This document shows, piece after piece, positions 1-10,644 of a DNA stretch of 64,000 bases. The first letter of the stretch is position 1. Every line of letters starts with the position of its first letter. A program made the translations under genes and the position numbers. The stretch lies in assembly GCA_015179045.1 (NCBI GenBank), contig WHUZ01000029.1:496001-560000 (forward strand), read 5' to 3'. Below the pieces are notes generated by a model. The model worked only from the letters and a program-made list of their open reading frames with translations, was not told the DNA's origin and did not search any database. This stretch comes from Kalaharituber pfeilii. Taxonomy: Eukaryota > Ascomycota > Pezizomycetes > Pezizales > Pezizaceae.

Positions 1-824
1 GCCGGGGGGAGGAAAGCGTTTTGCGCAGGCCAGGACTTGAAGGAGTGGAGGGAGAATAGGGAAAAAGGAGGGGAGATTGTGAGGCACCCGCCAGGGGGCT
101 TCGGGGGATTGTCGAGGAGGATGGGGAAGAAGCCGGTGGTGGCGGCGGTGGATGGGATATGCATGGGGGGCGGGTTTGAGATGGTGAGTTTGGGCTTCCA
201 ATTGCAACATTCGCCTCTACTTGGTACTATCACTTTGCTAGAGGTACATGGATAGCTAATATATATTAATGCTCTTCTTTACTCAGATCTGCAACGTTGA
301 CCTCACGCTCAGCGCCCAAACTTCCGTCTTCTCTTTTCCCGAGCTCACAGCTGGCGTCATCCCCTTCGCGGGCGCGCTGCCGCGCCTCCTATACAACCTC
401 GGCCTGCCTCGCGCTACAGAGCTTATCCTCACGGGCCGGAGGCTGACTGCAAAGGAAGCTTTAGACTGGAGCTTGATAAACAAGGTTGTTGGAGAGGGAG
501 AGGACGTGGTGAAGGAAGCCATCAGGTGGGCGGAGAAAATTTCGACGGAGATGAGCCCGGATGCAGTGGTGGTTGCTAGGAGGGGATTGAGAATGGGATG
601 GACGGGGATGGGGGTTGAGCAAGCGACAGTGGAGGTAGAGGAGGGGGCCGGAGCGGGTAGGATAGAGTTAGAGAGGGGTGAGAAGTGAGTATCTCTGTTT
701 TGTTGTGTTTCAGTGGTTGTTGGGGAAAAGATGGCTAATGTGCTTATGGGAGGACAGTATCAAAGAAGGCCTTAGGGCGTTCGCAGAAAAGAGAAAGCCA
801 ACGTGGGTGGATTCGAAGTTATAG
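1..824 (+). CDS. Enoyl-CoA hydratase/isomerase family protein, 5' end cut by window edge
   Basis: Crotonase-fold protein of the enoyl-CoA hydratase/isomerase family, expected to act on acyl-CoA thioesters in peroxisomal or mitochondrial fatty acid metabolism. Translation is open from base 1 and shows the family signatures GRKAFCAGQDLKEW, KKPVVAAVDGICMGGGFEM (the oxyanion-hole GGG region) and FPELTAGVIPFAGALPRLL. My exon model is 1-183, 287-634 and 714-824. The first intron (184-286) begins GTGAGT and ends TTACTCAG. The second (635-713) is inferred because the conserved C-terminus IKEGLRAFAEKRKPTWVDSK is recovered only after the TTTCAG acceptor at 713. The donor GTAGAG at 635 keeps the frame; without this intron the ORF would stop at 688. 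The start lies upstream of the window and the exact substrate cannot be told. Confidence 0.85.
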
Positions 825-2558
825 AGGGGGTTTCGTTGAATACAGACACCCCTCCTATGTGTGAGACTATGCAAACTGGAGAGTTATCTTTCCGGCATAA
901 AAATATCTCCCAAATAACCCTTCAGGCATTAAGGGGGTTTAGATACAGAAACGGAAATCGAAAGAGATATAGTGTGTATTGTCAAGGTTAAATTTGAGCT
1001 GGAAATAATATCTCACAGAGTCTTACGTTCACAAAGCACAAGTTTTCGTAATCCAAGTTGGTACGTGAAAAAAAGTTACGCTGCGATGAATCAGAGGAGA
1101 ATATTCAGGGTAACGGCCTTTTGGGCCTGCATCTTGCAAGAGAGGGTGCGGGGAAAGGATGAGTTTTACTTTAGCACGAATCGATTTCAGGAACTATTTC
1201 ACTGATATGATTTGATTGATATTTTTATGATTAACATCACATGGTCGGTTTTTCCGATCTGGTCACGTTCACGTGCCAATGGTCACAAGGGAGGAGGTCG
1301 CGCGGACAAGAAACAGGAGTTTTGGTCGGCCTGATGGTGGTATACGTAATGTTGGATGTCACAGTAGACTATTTTACTAGGCAGCTTACGAAACGGGTTC
1401 AGCTGTTTTATGATGTATTTCATTTTCCTTCATTTTTACGTCCCTTCCTTTTATTTTATTTTGTTGCAATATTTTCTTTATTTTGACGGGCTTGAATAGT
1501 CGAGATACGGGCCTGAACAGGGTTGGGAATGCCATATGAGAGCAGTTCCTTCATGACGAGATGTGGTTGTTGGGGCTTTGCTCACACCTGCGGTCGCGAG
1601 ACTATGCATACCTCAGGCCCAAAAGTCCATCTGCATAGTCGATGAACACATATCCGAACCCCTTGTTGGAAAACGGAAGTTGAGGGCCTGCACTTATCAT
1701 ACATAGAGGTGTTGTTTCACTTGACTGCCACATGCATGTTCATGTAGCATCGAAGAATACTGGTTGCATGGGCAAAATACTTGCTCTAGAACGTTTGCGG
1801 AAGCGATTTATATTAAACGATGCCAGCGCATACGACGCGGGTTGGGATGGTAGCCTCGTCCTCGGGGCGGAGAGGCCCACGTGCTTTACACCCGCCATGT
1901 CACGACAACCTGCGAGTGAAGAAAACTTGACTGAGACTATTGACTGGCATCCGAGACAGGGTTAGCTTAGGTACTCCTGAGATTGAAGTTCCCTCAGCCT
2001 CCTTCTCCGTGTTTACCCCTCCAGCCGGCCGTTCACAATTGGGCGTGGCGGTACTTTGAAATCCCTCTTCCCCTAAAGCGCGTTGAGGTAAGACCCGGGG
2101 GTCTGCGCAGTACACTTGCAACTATTAACGTTGGATCGAGCACTGAAGCAATTGAATCAGAAAGCTCGGTCACTCCAGGCCGCACAAAAGCTCTAGGATC
2201 TGGGCGATTCGGAAACAACTCTCCCTCGATCATTGCTCACGCAGGCGCTTTGGGAGCGGAAAAGAAACGGAAATAGCAGCAACGGACACGAGGTCCGCAG
2301 CAAGCTCATCGCCCTCATCTCATTTCGTGGTGTCCTATTCGAGAGGTTTCATTGCCCTGCACCTAGTCCGGATCCAATCGACTCCGAACATATAACGTTA
2401 GCCCCTCATCGAACTGCAGGACCCCGCTCATAAGAATCATATAAACAATAATAAACAAAACCAAAGACGAGAAGCTCTAACGTATCGTTACCCGCATAAT
2501 TCCTTTCAGATAATTCAACTCCCCGGGGAAATAACGTATTCGAAACGTTTTAGCAACC
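825..2558. other. Intergenic region
   Basis: No ORF here resembles a known family and none shows convincing splice structure. The distal part (about 2000-2558) is presumably 5' flank and leader of the NECAP-like gene. I see no RNA gene or transposon ends. Confidence 0.5.
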
Positions 2559-3574
2559 ATGTCTGCTGCCGACCCTACCACCATTACCCGAACCCTCTTC
2601 ACCAACAACCGCGTTCACGTCTACCCGATCCCACCCCTTAAATCCATCGCGGCAGGTCACCGAGCTTCCGAATGGGGCATCGACCGGGAGTCCTCGCGCA
2701 TCTTCACCGCCAAGCTCCGCGTCATCGAGACAACGACCCTGCTCCCCTCCTCTTCCTCTTTCGACGAAGAAGAACGCAAAATTACCACCGACGTCCGCCT
2801 CGAGGACCCAAATTCTGGCGAGCTCTTTGCCAATTGCCCCTACACGGGAGCGGCGTGCGTGGAGCCGGTGCTCGACTCGTCGAGGTTTTTTGCAGTGAGG
2901 GTGGTGGATGGGAACCGTAAGGCGTATCTAGGGATTGGATTCGAGGATAGAGGCGCAGCGTTCGATTTTGGTGTGTGTTTACAAGAGGTGAGGAGGCATA
3001 ATGGGTTGGATGTGCCGGCTGGGGAGAAGAAGACGAATGGGAAGGGAGGAGCGGCGGGGGATGGTGGGGGAGGGTTGGGATTTGGAGATGGGGATGGGGC
3101 GAAGAAGGATTATAGTCTGAAGGAGGGGGAGACGATTAAGATTACCATTGGGGTACGTACTGGCACTTCACTTTTTTCCCTTATCTACGCATATCCAGAA
3201 CAGTTCAGCTAACGCCCTATCCAGAACAAAGGACGCCGCCGCCCTTCCTCTCCCCCAGCAGCGCCTCCCTCAGCAGCACCTCAGCAATTCCCCCCCTCAT
3301 CCCTCCTCCTCCCTCCACTTCCTTCTCATCGTCATCATCATCAGCAAACTCAACACCATTCCCGCTCCTCCCCCCACCACCATCCGCAGATGAAGAGAAG
3401 AAGAGGAGGAGGGAGAGCTATAAGTTACAGCATCATGGTGGTAAAGGTGGTAGTGGTACTGGGCAACAGGATTTGGCGGGGTGGGGGGCTTTTGAGACCA
3501 CGAGTACGACGACTCAAGGAGGACGAGGAGGGAACATGGGGTTTGATGATGATCCGTTTGGGGATTTTGTGTAG
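2559..3574 (+). CDS. NECAP-like adaptin-ear-binding endocytic protein (DUF1681 family)
   Basis: Homologue of NECAP proteins, which bind AP-2 and clathrin-coat machinery during endocytosis. Exon 1 (2559-3152) encodes the PH-like NECAP domain, including RVHVYPIPP, GRVH-like basic N-terminus, KLRVIE, DVRLEDPNSGELFANCPY, RFFAVRVVDGNRKAYLGIGF and DRGAAFDFGVCLQE, then a glycine-rich linker ending SLKEGETIKITIG. The intron opens GTACGT at 3153. The best acceptor is CCAG at 3224, with a GCTAAC branch site just upstream, and gives NKGRRRPSSPPAAPP. The C-terminus (DLAGWGAF, NMGFDDDPFGDFV, stop 3572-3574) is in another frame. The two frames meet at a C7 run (3290-3296), where one extra C would join them as QFPPLIPPPPS. 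Acceptor 3208 also keeps the frame but loses the GRRRP block. The C-terminal WGAF and DPFGDF motifs resemble ear/coat-binding peptides. Confidence 0.88.
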
Positions 3575-4344
3575 CTGGTGGGTGATGGATGCGGGGAGAA
3601 GCAGCAGAGGGGGGAGAGGAGATTAATTTGTTCGAGGCGTTTATTGGGTCTTTTTTTTTAATATTTGTATTTTGTACTTTTTTCTGTGTGTTACTTATCT
3701 GCTTCCGAAAATTAAATTCTGAGCGGCAATTGAACGATGAAAAATGTGAAACTGTGTGTTTTATGGTGTGTACTACCTACTCTGATGTTTTTCCTTTTTC
3801 CCCCTTTCGTTATGGAGGGGGCATGTATGAGGTATCAAAAATAAAAAAATGAGGCCGATGAATTGGAATTTTAAAAAATGAAAATGAAAAGTGAAAAAAT
3901 GATTGCTAGAATATTGTTTTTATGTGTCTGTCCTCCACGTTGACACTGCATTTGAACATGATTCGCTGGGAGCTAGAAGAATAAGTCCCTCTCCTTCTTG
4001 TATCCTATAATATCAGGTAGATACCACCCGGGAGACTTGTAAGATACCCTCCCTCCCCTCGCCTAGTTTTTACATTTAGTCCTTACCCTGAAACCTTCTG
4101 TGGCACAAGAGACCATTCACGTCTTTTTTTTCCGGAGAAATTTATAATGATCCGTAAAAAAGGTCGTTTGTATTAGGTTGGTATGTATGTGTGTATGTAT
4201 GTATGTAGAGAGGTATGTGGGCTTTCTAGATGACATTATACAATCTTTATTTTTTCGTTCCTCATTTTTGATTTGTGTATTGAAGTAAGTACATAGCTTC
4301 ATTAGTCGCACAGTATTTGAAAGTTACCTGAGATAACCCCCTCC

Positions 4345-4384
<40 letters not shown>

Positions 4385-4472
4385 ACGCGCCATTGTATAA
4401 TCCCAGCTATTTATGCAACTTCGAATATGAAAATCACATATCCCATTGAACAAGAAAGCTCTTCCTCTCCAA
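3575..4472. other. Intergenic, AT-rich, with microsatellite and 38-nt poly-A
   Basis: This stretch lies between convergent genes (NECAP-like and pantothenate synthase) and presumably contains both 3' UTRs. It holds a GTAT-type microsatellite around 4181-4207 and a pure A38 tract at 4346-4383. No target duplication was found around the A tract, so I cannot call it a retroposon tail. Confidence 0.5.
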
Positions 4473-5501
4473 TCACAAAATCAAATTATCAATCAACCGT
4501 ACTATCCCCTGTCCTTCCTCCCTCGGTAACATCCTAATAGCCCCACTTAAAACCGCGCCCTCGCCCGTTTCAACCCCAATCTTCTCGTCTGGTCCAAATT
4601 CCTCTAGTTCTCGTCCATCCGCCAAACTTAGATACTCGATCTCAATCTTTCCCTCGGTAACATAGTTCCTCAACACCATCGTCGCGGACAACAGAATCTC
4701 CTTCGCCTCCACCCCGCCTTTCGAGAGACCCTCTTCATATGTTTTCCGCGCGGCGGAAAGAGCCGCATAGAGACATCCTGCGTAGGTTCTCCGCACGGGA
4801 CCAAGGTAAACGTTGCGGGAGGAGAGAGCGAGACCGTCGGAGCTCTCGCGGGCGGTGGGGCACACGGCAATCTTTATTGGGAAGTGAAGGTCCTCGACGA
4901 GGGTTTTGAGCACAATGGTTTGTTGCACGTCTTTTTGGCCAAAGTAGGCGGCGTCGGGTTGCACGATGTTGAATAGCTTGGTACATACTGTTGCTACGCC
5001 GCGGAAGAAATGTGGGCGGGTGACGCCCTCGAGCTTCGAGGAAAGAGGATGCACGGTGACGAATGCGCCCCTCTGCGAGGACTGGTCTAGCGGGATCCCG
5101 CGAGGGTAAAGAACGGAGGTATCAGGGTGGAAGACGGCTCTGATCCGGCCGAGGGTGGTGCCGGAGGGGTCTTGAAGGTCGAGTTGGGCGTTGAGGGAGT
5201 GCAGGGCGGAGAGGTCGGCTTCGAGGGTGCGGGGATAGACGGAGAGGTCCTCGTGCGGGGCGAATTGTGCGGGGTTGATGAAGATAGAGACGATGAGAAC
5301 AGGGTGGTGGTGGGCAGCGTGGAGGATGAGGGAGAGATGCCCGTTGTGCAGGGCGCCCATGGTCGGGATGAAGCCGATGGTTTGATTTGCGAGGGTGGAA
5401 GCATGGCGGAGGGCACGGATGGGAGGAACGGTGGTGTAGACGGGGATGGGGATTGGGCTGTGGGTGGGGAGCGGGTCGGTGGGGGTGCTCAAGTTGGACA
5501 T
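4473..5501 (-). CDS. PAN6: Pantothenate synthase (pantoate-beta-alanine ligase)
   Basis: Joins pantoate and beta-alanine with ATP to make pantothenate, the vitamin B5 precursor of coenzyme A. The 342-residue protein reads MSNLSTPTDPL... and carries the family motifs in order: FIPTMGALHNGHLSLI (HIGH-type nucleotide-binding motif), VSIFINPAQF, HEDLSVYPR, RPHFFRGVATV, FGQKDVQQ and SSRNVYL (the KMSKS-like segment). An in-frame upstream ATG at 5594 would add 31 low-complexity Pro/Ser residues. I prefer the ATG at 5501 because the conserved domain begins soon after it and fungal homologues are compact. There is no obvious intron and no organelle signal in the shorter form. It is divergent from the UPF0057 gene, sharing a GC-rich interval. 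The symbol follows yeast Pan6; the call itself is firm. Confidence 0.93.
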   Translation of the reverse strand: MSNLSTPTDPLPTHSPIPIPVYTTVPPIRALRHASTLANQTIGFIPTMGALHNGHLSLILHAAHHHPVLIVSIFINPAQFAPHEDLSVYPRTLEADLSALHSLNAQLDLQDPSGTTLGRIRAVFHPDTSVLYPRGIPLDQSSQRGAFVTVHPLSSKLEGVTRPHFFRGVATVCTKLFNIVQPDAAYFGQKDVQQTIVLKTLVEDLHFPIKIAVCPTARESSDGLALSSRNVYLGPVRRTYAGCLYAALSAARKTYEEGLSKGGVEAKEILLSATMVLRNYVTEGKIEIEYLSLADGRELEEFGPDEKIGVETGEGAVLSGAIRMLPREEGQGIVRLIDNLIL

Positions 5502-6593
5502 TGTGGGGTGAAACAGGGGCGAGGAGGAGGAGTGCAAGGGTATATGCGGGATTGAAGAAGAAGGAATGGGGGGAATTGGGTACCAATTGAACACAAAAGA
5601 ACGGCAGAAGCAATGATAAATGGAATGACAGTGGCGAAGGGCGGTTGCAAGTGGGTTCAGTTGGTGGGACTGGTGGGACTGGTGGGGGGGGGCAGTTGCA
5701 GCAGCAAAGCAGAGCGCCCTGAGGCACGGTAGGTGTCAGTCACGACCCGTGTGCCCGGACGAGGGCGACGCCGGCCGGCCCGGTTTGTCGGGGATCACGT
5801 GACAGCGCCGAGACCGATGCCTTGGTGGCGCCCCGGCAGCTTTCTTGTGCGACCGCAGCGAGCTGGCGGCGCAAGGAAGCCTCGACACAGCCGGGGAGCA
5901 GGCTCTTGTGCTTGGATCCGGCGCACTGGTCTCCCCGCGCCCACACGCATCAGCGCATGTCCACATGAGCCCCGTCCGCGCCAGGCCGCTCTGCGGTGTA
6001 CGTTTCAGTAGACGACTCGGGTGAAGTCACCGTATGAAGCGGAGGGGCTCCCACGCCAAGACGTCGTAATGCAGCTCCCTCCCTGTGCCTACACGTGCTG
6101 GGCGGGCGGCGGGGATCCTCGAAAGCTGCAAGAGATGACGAAGCCCTCGCACGGGCTGATGACTGGCCGGAGGGCGCTAAGCCGGCTGGGGGTCTGGGGT
6201 GATCGCAGTGAGCTCCATCCCCCCCCCCACAATCAGCCAACGCTGCGAACCATTCACATCGAGCACATTCTCCTCATCTTCGAAACAGAAGGGTCCCCTT
6301 CAAAAGGTTTGCTTCCCAGGCCGTAGCTACCTGTCTGCAAGTCTCTTTCCGTCTTCGCGTGGCTCACATCTCTCTCTTTCTGACCAAACCTACAGACTCA
6401 TCACCGCACATTCGACTCGGTCATCGAACCGTTCATTCTTATCTTCTCGTACCTGCTGTTTCCCAGACACCAACTTACTACAGCTTTACTGTTGCTGTGA
6501 AGTCACAGCAAGCGGTTGGCCTTCACGCAAGCACCGAAAATACCACCAAACGTAGCAGTTGTTAACCAGGCCGGCCAGGGGACTGTGGCCGTG
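5502..6593. promoter_or_regulatory. GC-rich interval between divergent genes (candidate bidirectional promoter)
   Basis: This lies between divergently oriented pantothenate synthase (-) and the UPF0057 gene (+). Bases 5730-6230 are markedly GC-rich, then the sequence turns pyrimidine-rich (6230-6560), as fungal 5' leaders often do. The ORFs inside are low-complexity and look like chance readings. Promoter function is inferred from position only. Confidence 0.45.
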
Positions 6594-7278
6594 ATGTGTT
6601 CTCCTGATTGCTTTTTGGCGTGTTTGGCGGTACTGTTCCCGCCGTTGCCTGGTATGTTCTTCTAATCCGCTTCTGCAACCAGGCTTGAGTATCTCTGTCT
6701 AAATACGTTTTGGAACTACTGGATGTTATTGGTGGACTAACATCAAGCTACAGTGTGGGTAAAGCGAGGCATCTGCTCCGCCGACTCACTCATTAATATC
6801 GCGTTATGCATGCTTGGTTACGTATGCTTACTCCCCGCATTTCTCAATATTTTTCCGATGCATTTAAGCTTATTTTTACGTTGTTCAGCTCCCTGGCCTT
6901 ATCCACGCCTGGTACATCATCTCCAAATACCCTGATGAGGAGCTCTATGAGCCTCTTGAAGCCGAGTCCCACTACCAACGTGTCTACTACTTCCCCGCTC
7001 CCAACAGACATGCATCGCAATCTCCATCGCCACGCCCACCACCCCATGCACCCACTCCACCTCCCCACGGATACGCTACCTTTAACCAGCCTGCACCACA
7101 GCAGTATGCAGCACCACCGCACCCACAAAGTCCAGGCCCGCTTACACCTACGAGGTATGCCAGTTACCCACAGCAGACTCCGGCTCCAGGGCCAAGTTCG
7201 GGGACGGCACAGGGTGAAGGGCCGCCTACTTATGCAGATGCCGTGAGAGGGGATTATAAGGTGCAGACTCATGATTAG
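6594..7278 (+). CDS. UPF0057/Pmp3-Sna family small membrane protein with PPxY-containing tail
   Basis: Two-helix membrane protein of the UPF0057 (Pmp3/Sna2/stress-induced hydrophobic peptide) family, linked in fungi to plasma- or vacuolar-membrane ion homeostasis. It is assembled from three exons, none visible as a long ORF: 6594-6651, 6754-6821 and 6889-7278 (171 aa). Introns begin GTATGT and GTATGC, end CAG, and the first has a CTAAC branch site. Residues 1-50 give the family core: CFLACLAVLFPPLPVWVKRG, SADSLINIALCMLGY, LPGLIHAWYIISKYP. An in-frame TAA lies upstream of the ATG. The roughly 110-residue tail is Pro/Gln-rich and ends GEGPPTYADAVRGDYK. PPTY fits a PPxY motif for WW-domain (Rsp5-type) ubiquitin ligases, which are known to sort Sna proteins; that role is inferred here. 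Confidence 0.88.
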
Positions 7279-8344
7279 GGGATATAAGTACTGTTGGTGA
7301 AAGACCGTGGCAAGACTAGTATTGATGGAGAATAAAGACGGGTAGGTGAGCAGAAGGGCAATGCATTGACGGCGGAGGCGTGTTGGAGACGGTGCAAGTT
7401 GGAGTTTCAATTGAATTCTCTTTGGGTTTGCTTTTGTTTTTTTTCTGTTGCCACTTGGGTTCCCTTTGTTCTATAGGCTCGGATTTGGTGGGGGATAATA
7501 CTTGTGATTTATATTTCTCGTTTGTCATTGACGTTGTGCGAGATTGAGTATTGTTTCCTATAAGTTTTGCTCCATAAGAGTTCTATAACTTTGTTTGCGA
7601 GATAAGCTTTGTTATTCAAATTGGTATTGAAGAGTGAGTAGGTTTTTTCTTTGTTTTGTAGTATGGCTCAATAATTGAATATCTAAGTAAATTGCATTGT
7701 TTTTGGTATCATTTGCTGTAGCCCTGCCTGGTAATGGTTTTGTACGGAGTGGGGGGGAGGGAAGTGCACATGGTCGGTTTGTTGGTTTACAGACAAAGGC
7801 ATTGCAGTCTCGAAACAAAAGATAAGGCTAGTGACGATGTGGGGGGTATACAAGTAAGTATGAAGCCTGAGAGTCTAAGTTGGCAGCTATAGCCCTCCAA
7901 TTGAAGCCTTAATCTAGTGCTACTGTATTATTGACCTTTTTGTACCAAAGTTCTTGCTCTTCGCGCCTAGAATAGTAAATCCCTGGTTCTGAAAATTTCG
8001 TTTGGTGAATTTTTTTTTTTTTTCTTTCTTTGTGGGTTATAAACTCTTTGTAGACTTTATTTTCGTTGCTATTGTTTCATTTTTATATGATTTGAAAATA
8101 ACCTGGGAGTGTACTTGTTTCTCGTGCAGCTGACGCCCGAAAAACGATCGCTTGTTAATCTGTTCGATTACTAGGGACTGAAACAAGGCGTCCTGCGCCC
8201 TGCGTCTGCTGTCATGGTACACCGGAGATTTTGGAAGCCCGTCCGCAAAAATGCAAAATGTGATGGATTATTGTGACTTTTCTACTAGGACAGTGGGCGT
8301 GCCCACTTGGCCGATAGCCAACAGTATAGTTGTTCTACTAACTA
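7279..8344. other. Intergenic, no gene seen
   Basis: AT-rich, T-tract-bearing sequence. The first few hundred bases are presumably the 3' UTR of the UPF0057 gene. No family-like ORF or transposon end is visible before the MITE at 8345. Confidence 0.45.
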
Positions 8345-8459
8345 CAGGTGACCCTAGCGTCAATGAACCTTCTTTTTAGTGAAAACTTGGTTATAGTGAA
8401 CCTCGCTATAGTGGAAATTGGAATCGAATTCTTGGCCTTCATTATAGCCGGGTTACCTG
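8345..8459. mobile_element. 115-bp pogo/Fot1-type MITE
   Basis: Short element bounded by inverted ends CAGGTGACCC and GGGTTACCTG (one mismatch) and flanked by TA on both sides (8343-8344 and 8460-8461), as expected for Tc1/mariner-pogo insertion. The interior repeats the phrase CTATAGTG/TTATAGTG, which is also characteristic of the larger pogo-like element at 57321-58441. No coding capacity. Confidence 0.75.
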
Positions 8460-8599
8460 TAAGAGTAGTGGTCCCAGCTTGACAGGTTTGGGGGAGCGCC
8501 GGCTTCAACTGGCTGGAAATGGGTGCCAGTGTAGTGGACAGCAGAAAATCAATTGGCATGTTGTGACAGCTTTAGCTACATTACTAGTACTGGGATGGC

Positions 8600-8790
8600 C
8601 GCCATGGTTGCCACAATGGAACCGTAACTTTCACATTTTGATCAATGCTTCTGTTTTGCACATTGACAAGCAATTGTTAAACGAACGCTCAATGATGGAC
8701 ATGGACCTTTCGCTGTTTGCTGAACGGTCCCGGCGTCCTTTTCTATTTGGCACCGGGCCATCGTTCTTGCAGTGCCGCGGACACTCCACG
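8600..8790. repeat. Dispersed repeat, copy 1 (second copy near 14690-14900)
   Basis: About 190 bp starting CACAATGGAACCGTAACTT recurs near 14695 with small indels. The shared stretch includes GAACGCTCAATGATGGACAT. Both copies lie at the outskirts of the duplicated membrane-protein region. The ORF over copy 1 (8479-8841) has no recognisable domain and is probably fortuitous. Confidence 0.7.
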
Positions 8791-8869
8791 CTGTGGGATC
8801 TACAGCGAACACATGCTTCCTGGGTTACTGTAGCTTTTTAGCGTTATTAGCGGAAAGAGCCCTGACGAC

Positions 8870-9603
8870 AAGCAAAGGCTGAGGAGATCTAACTGGCGGA
8901 AATCTAGCACAATCAAGCAAGGTATTTAATTGATAACGGTTCTCACTCTGCAGCCACATCTTGGGTAGAAGGTGCGGTGCATTGACTCTCAGGATTAACC
9001 AGTTTCCGTAACTATATGTCCTCTTGAGATAACCTAGATTCCACCCCGTCGGATGGAAGCATAATTATTTGCGTGTCGAAGTTCATCCCATTCATCTCTT
9101 CCCAAGCATAGCACACCATCTATAGAAGTGACTGTTCCATCTCACTCATATTGCCCAAACAAACCAAACAACGATCAGCTGCCTATCTTTACTATTTCCT
9201 GTGGGAAACTGCCATCAGCTCTGTTCTCGTATCCAGACTATTATTTTCGAACTTCGCTGGGTACGAGAACACTTCAACTCAGTGCAAGCACAGCACATCG
9301 TCTCGACCTCTTATTTTCAAGCTTCCATTTGCATACTGAGCTTTCTTATTTTGTGCCTTGTGCTTCCAGAGGGCGATTTTGCACAGCCTTTTCCACGCTA
9401 GAGCTGTCAAAACATGGCATTTCCTGGCTCGCAAATGCATTTCACAAACTATCCAGCCGGGTGGTCACCGCTTCGCCCCAATCGGCTCCCTTTCTCGCTG
9501 TTTCCTCTCCCACACACCAATCCAACTTCAATGTCCCCATAAGGGGCCACACCAGCGGAGGTAACCCCGCCACTACCACCAGCACCATCACCACCAACCA
9601 GTA
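8870..9603 (+). other. Uncertain region; possible gene remnant ending at a MITE
   Basis: A 203-codon open frame (9128-9739) spans this stretch, but its last 45 codons come from the MITE at 9604, so it is not a conserved gene in that form. A different frame starting at ATG 9413 reads MAFPGSQMHFTNYPAGWSPL and becomes Pro-rich, stopping at 9538. After the stop the same frame stays Pro-rich up to the MITE. This could be a broken gene start, but nothing identifies a family. Confidence 0.2.
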
Positions 9604-9813
9604 CTCGTTACCAGCATTTAGTGATGCAGGTGAGGCTGTTATGGCCGTGCGAGAAAAGCCTACCGGATCGGGGATGGATATTGCTACTGACGGGTATTTT
9701 CCATACAATTTTGCTCCCAAAGTCAGGTACAGACCTTAGCCTCACCTGCTCACAGACCGCTTGCACGGCCTATAACTTTGCCCCCACCTGCATCACTAAA
9801 TGCTGGTAACGAG
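9604..9813. mobile_element. 210-bp TIR-MITE, family M1, copy 1
   Basis: Inverted ends of about 28 bp begin CTCGTTACCAGCATTTAGTG, and the element sits between TA dinucleotides (9602-9603 and 9814-9815). A second copy in the opposite orientation lies at 28348-28562. The interior is well matched between copies, so both derive from the same family. The TA target duplication suggests mobilisation by a Tc1/mariner-like transposase. Confidence 0.85.
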
Positions 9814-10427
9814 TACCTCCAGCAGGTCTTCCAAGACCTGAATGTCATTCAGCAATCCATCATCTGAAGCCTCAGCGATGCCAGTCATTGTCAAGCCAAA
9901 ATTCGTGGGATCATGGAGTGATTAGCTTACGTACGCATTTGTACCAATTATGTATGCGTATGAGAACAACATGCGTACCAGTACGGCCAACAACCGAGGG
10001 CATTGTTTGTTGAGTAGTATGTTGGGTCTGCAGTAATACTGGAATGCAAAATACAAGACGGCAATTCAGCTCGCGGGGCCATTGTAGAGTCGAATACTAC
10101 CTAGCGTAGATGACTTTGGCACCACAACTCTGTAACTCTTTGGAATGTACAGTATTGGTAGGCAAGGTTTCTTTTTTTTTTTCCTTTTTTTTTTGATTTC
10201 CCTCATTACACATGGTCACCTGACCTCTCTCTCTTCACATTGATTGTATCAAAGTTGCTTTCATAGGACGTGTCGAATCCCGCGATCGGAAGAGCCACAA
10301 TTTAGAAATTCCATGAAAGCATCTCCTCGGATCCAAGTTTATGATATGATCGGTTATGTGGCACCACGGGTTACCACTCGCTCATAAGGCATATCGCCAT
10401 AGCCCCAAGGGCGGCACGCGGTTCATG

Positions 10428-10470
<43 letters not shown>

Positions 10471-10644
10471 AGGCATATTCCGAGCAAGCAGAGTTCAATA
10501 TGGTCTTAGTGGTGGGTGTCAGATAATGCATGACCAATGTGTGATGCAATGCCTTCTTATTAGAGGCTTCAAAAGCACACATGCATGTTAGAACTCTCAG
10601 TGACGGGCGTACGGAAGGCTACATATGGCCGCAGATAGTCAGTA
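9814..10644. other. Intergenic with one SINE-like insertion
   Basis: No gene recognised. It contains the poly-A retroposon at 10395-10465, described separately. A T-rich low-complexity patch lies near 10168-10196. Confidence 0.4.
10395..10465 (+). mobile_element. Short SINE-like retroposon with A31 tail and 13-bp target duplication
   Basis: A 40-bp body starting CGCCATAGCCCCAAGGGCGG is followed by A31. It is flanked by perfect 13-bp direct repeats TCATAAGGCATAT at 10382-10394 and 10466-10478. The body matches the reverse complement of 58585-58630 and resembles 58686-58720, so it belongs to a dispersed family. Poly-A tail plus a variable-length duplication is the hallmark of LINE-driven retroposition. 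Confidence 0.8.

Noticed and set aside
685..713. A 29-nt intron GTGAGT to TTTCAG in the enoyl-CoA hydratase gene
   Set aside because: Too short for a fungal intron and gives the wrong phase for the conserved C-terminus; a donor at 635 restores the frame.
3331..3347. A second intron in the NECAP-like gene to explain the frame change
   Set aside because: The only GT in the interval would give an intron of under 20 nt; a homopolymer indel is simpler.
5127..5727. Long ORFs antisense to or out of frame with pantothenate synthase
   Set aside because: Shadows of a strongly conserved gene in GC-rich sequence; no independent family similarity.
9128..9739. 203-codon ORF ending inside a MITE
   Set aside because: The last 45 codons are MITE sequence and the rest has no domain; kept only as an uncertain remnant region.
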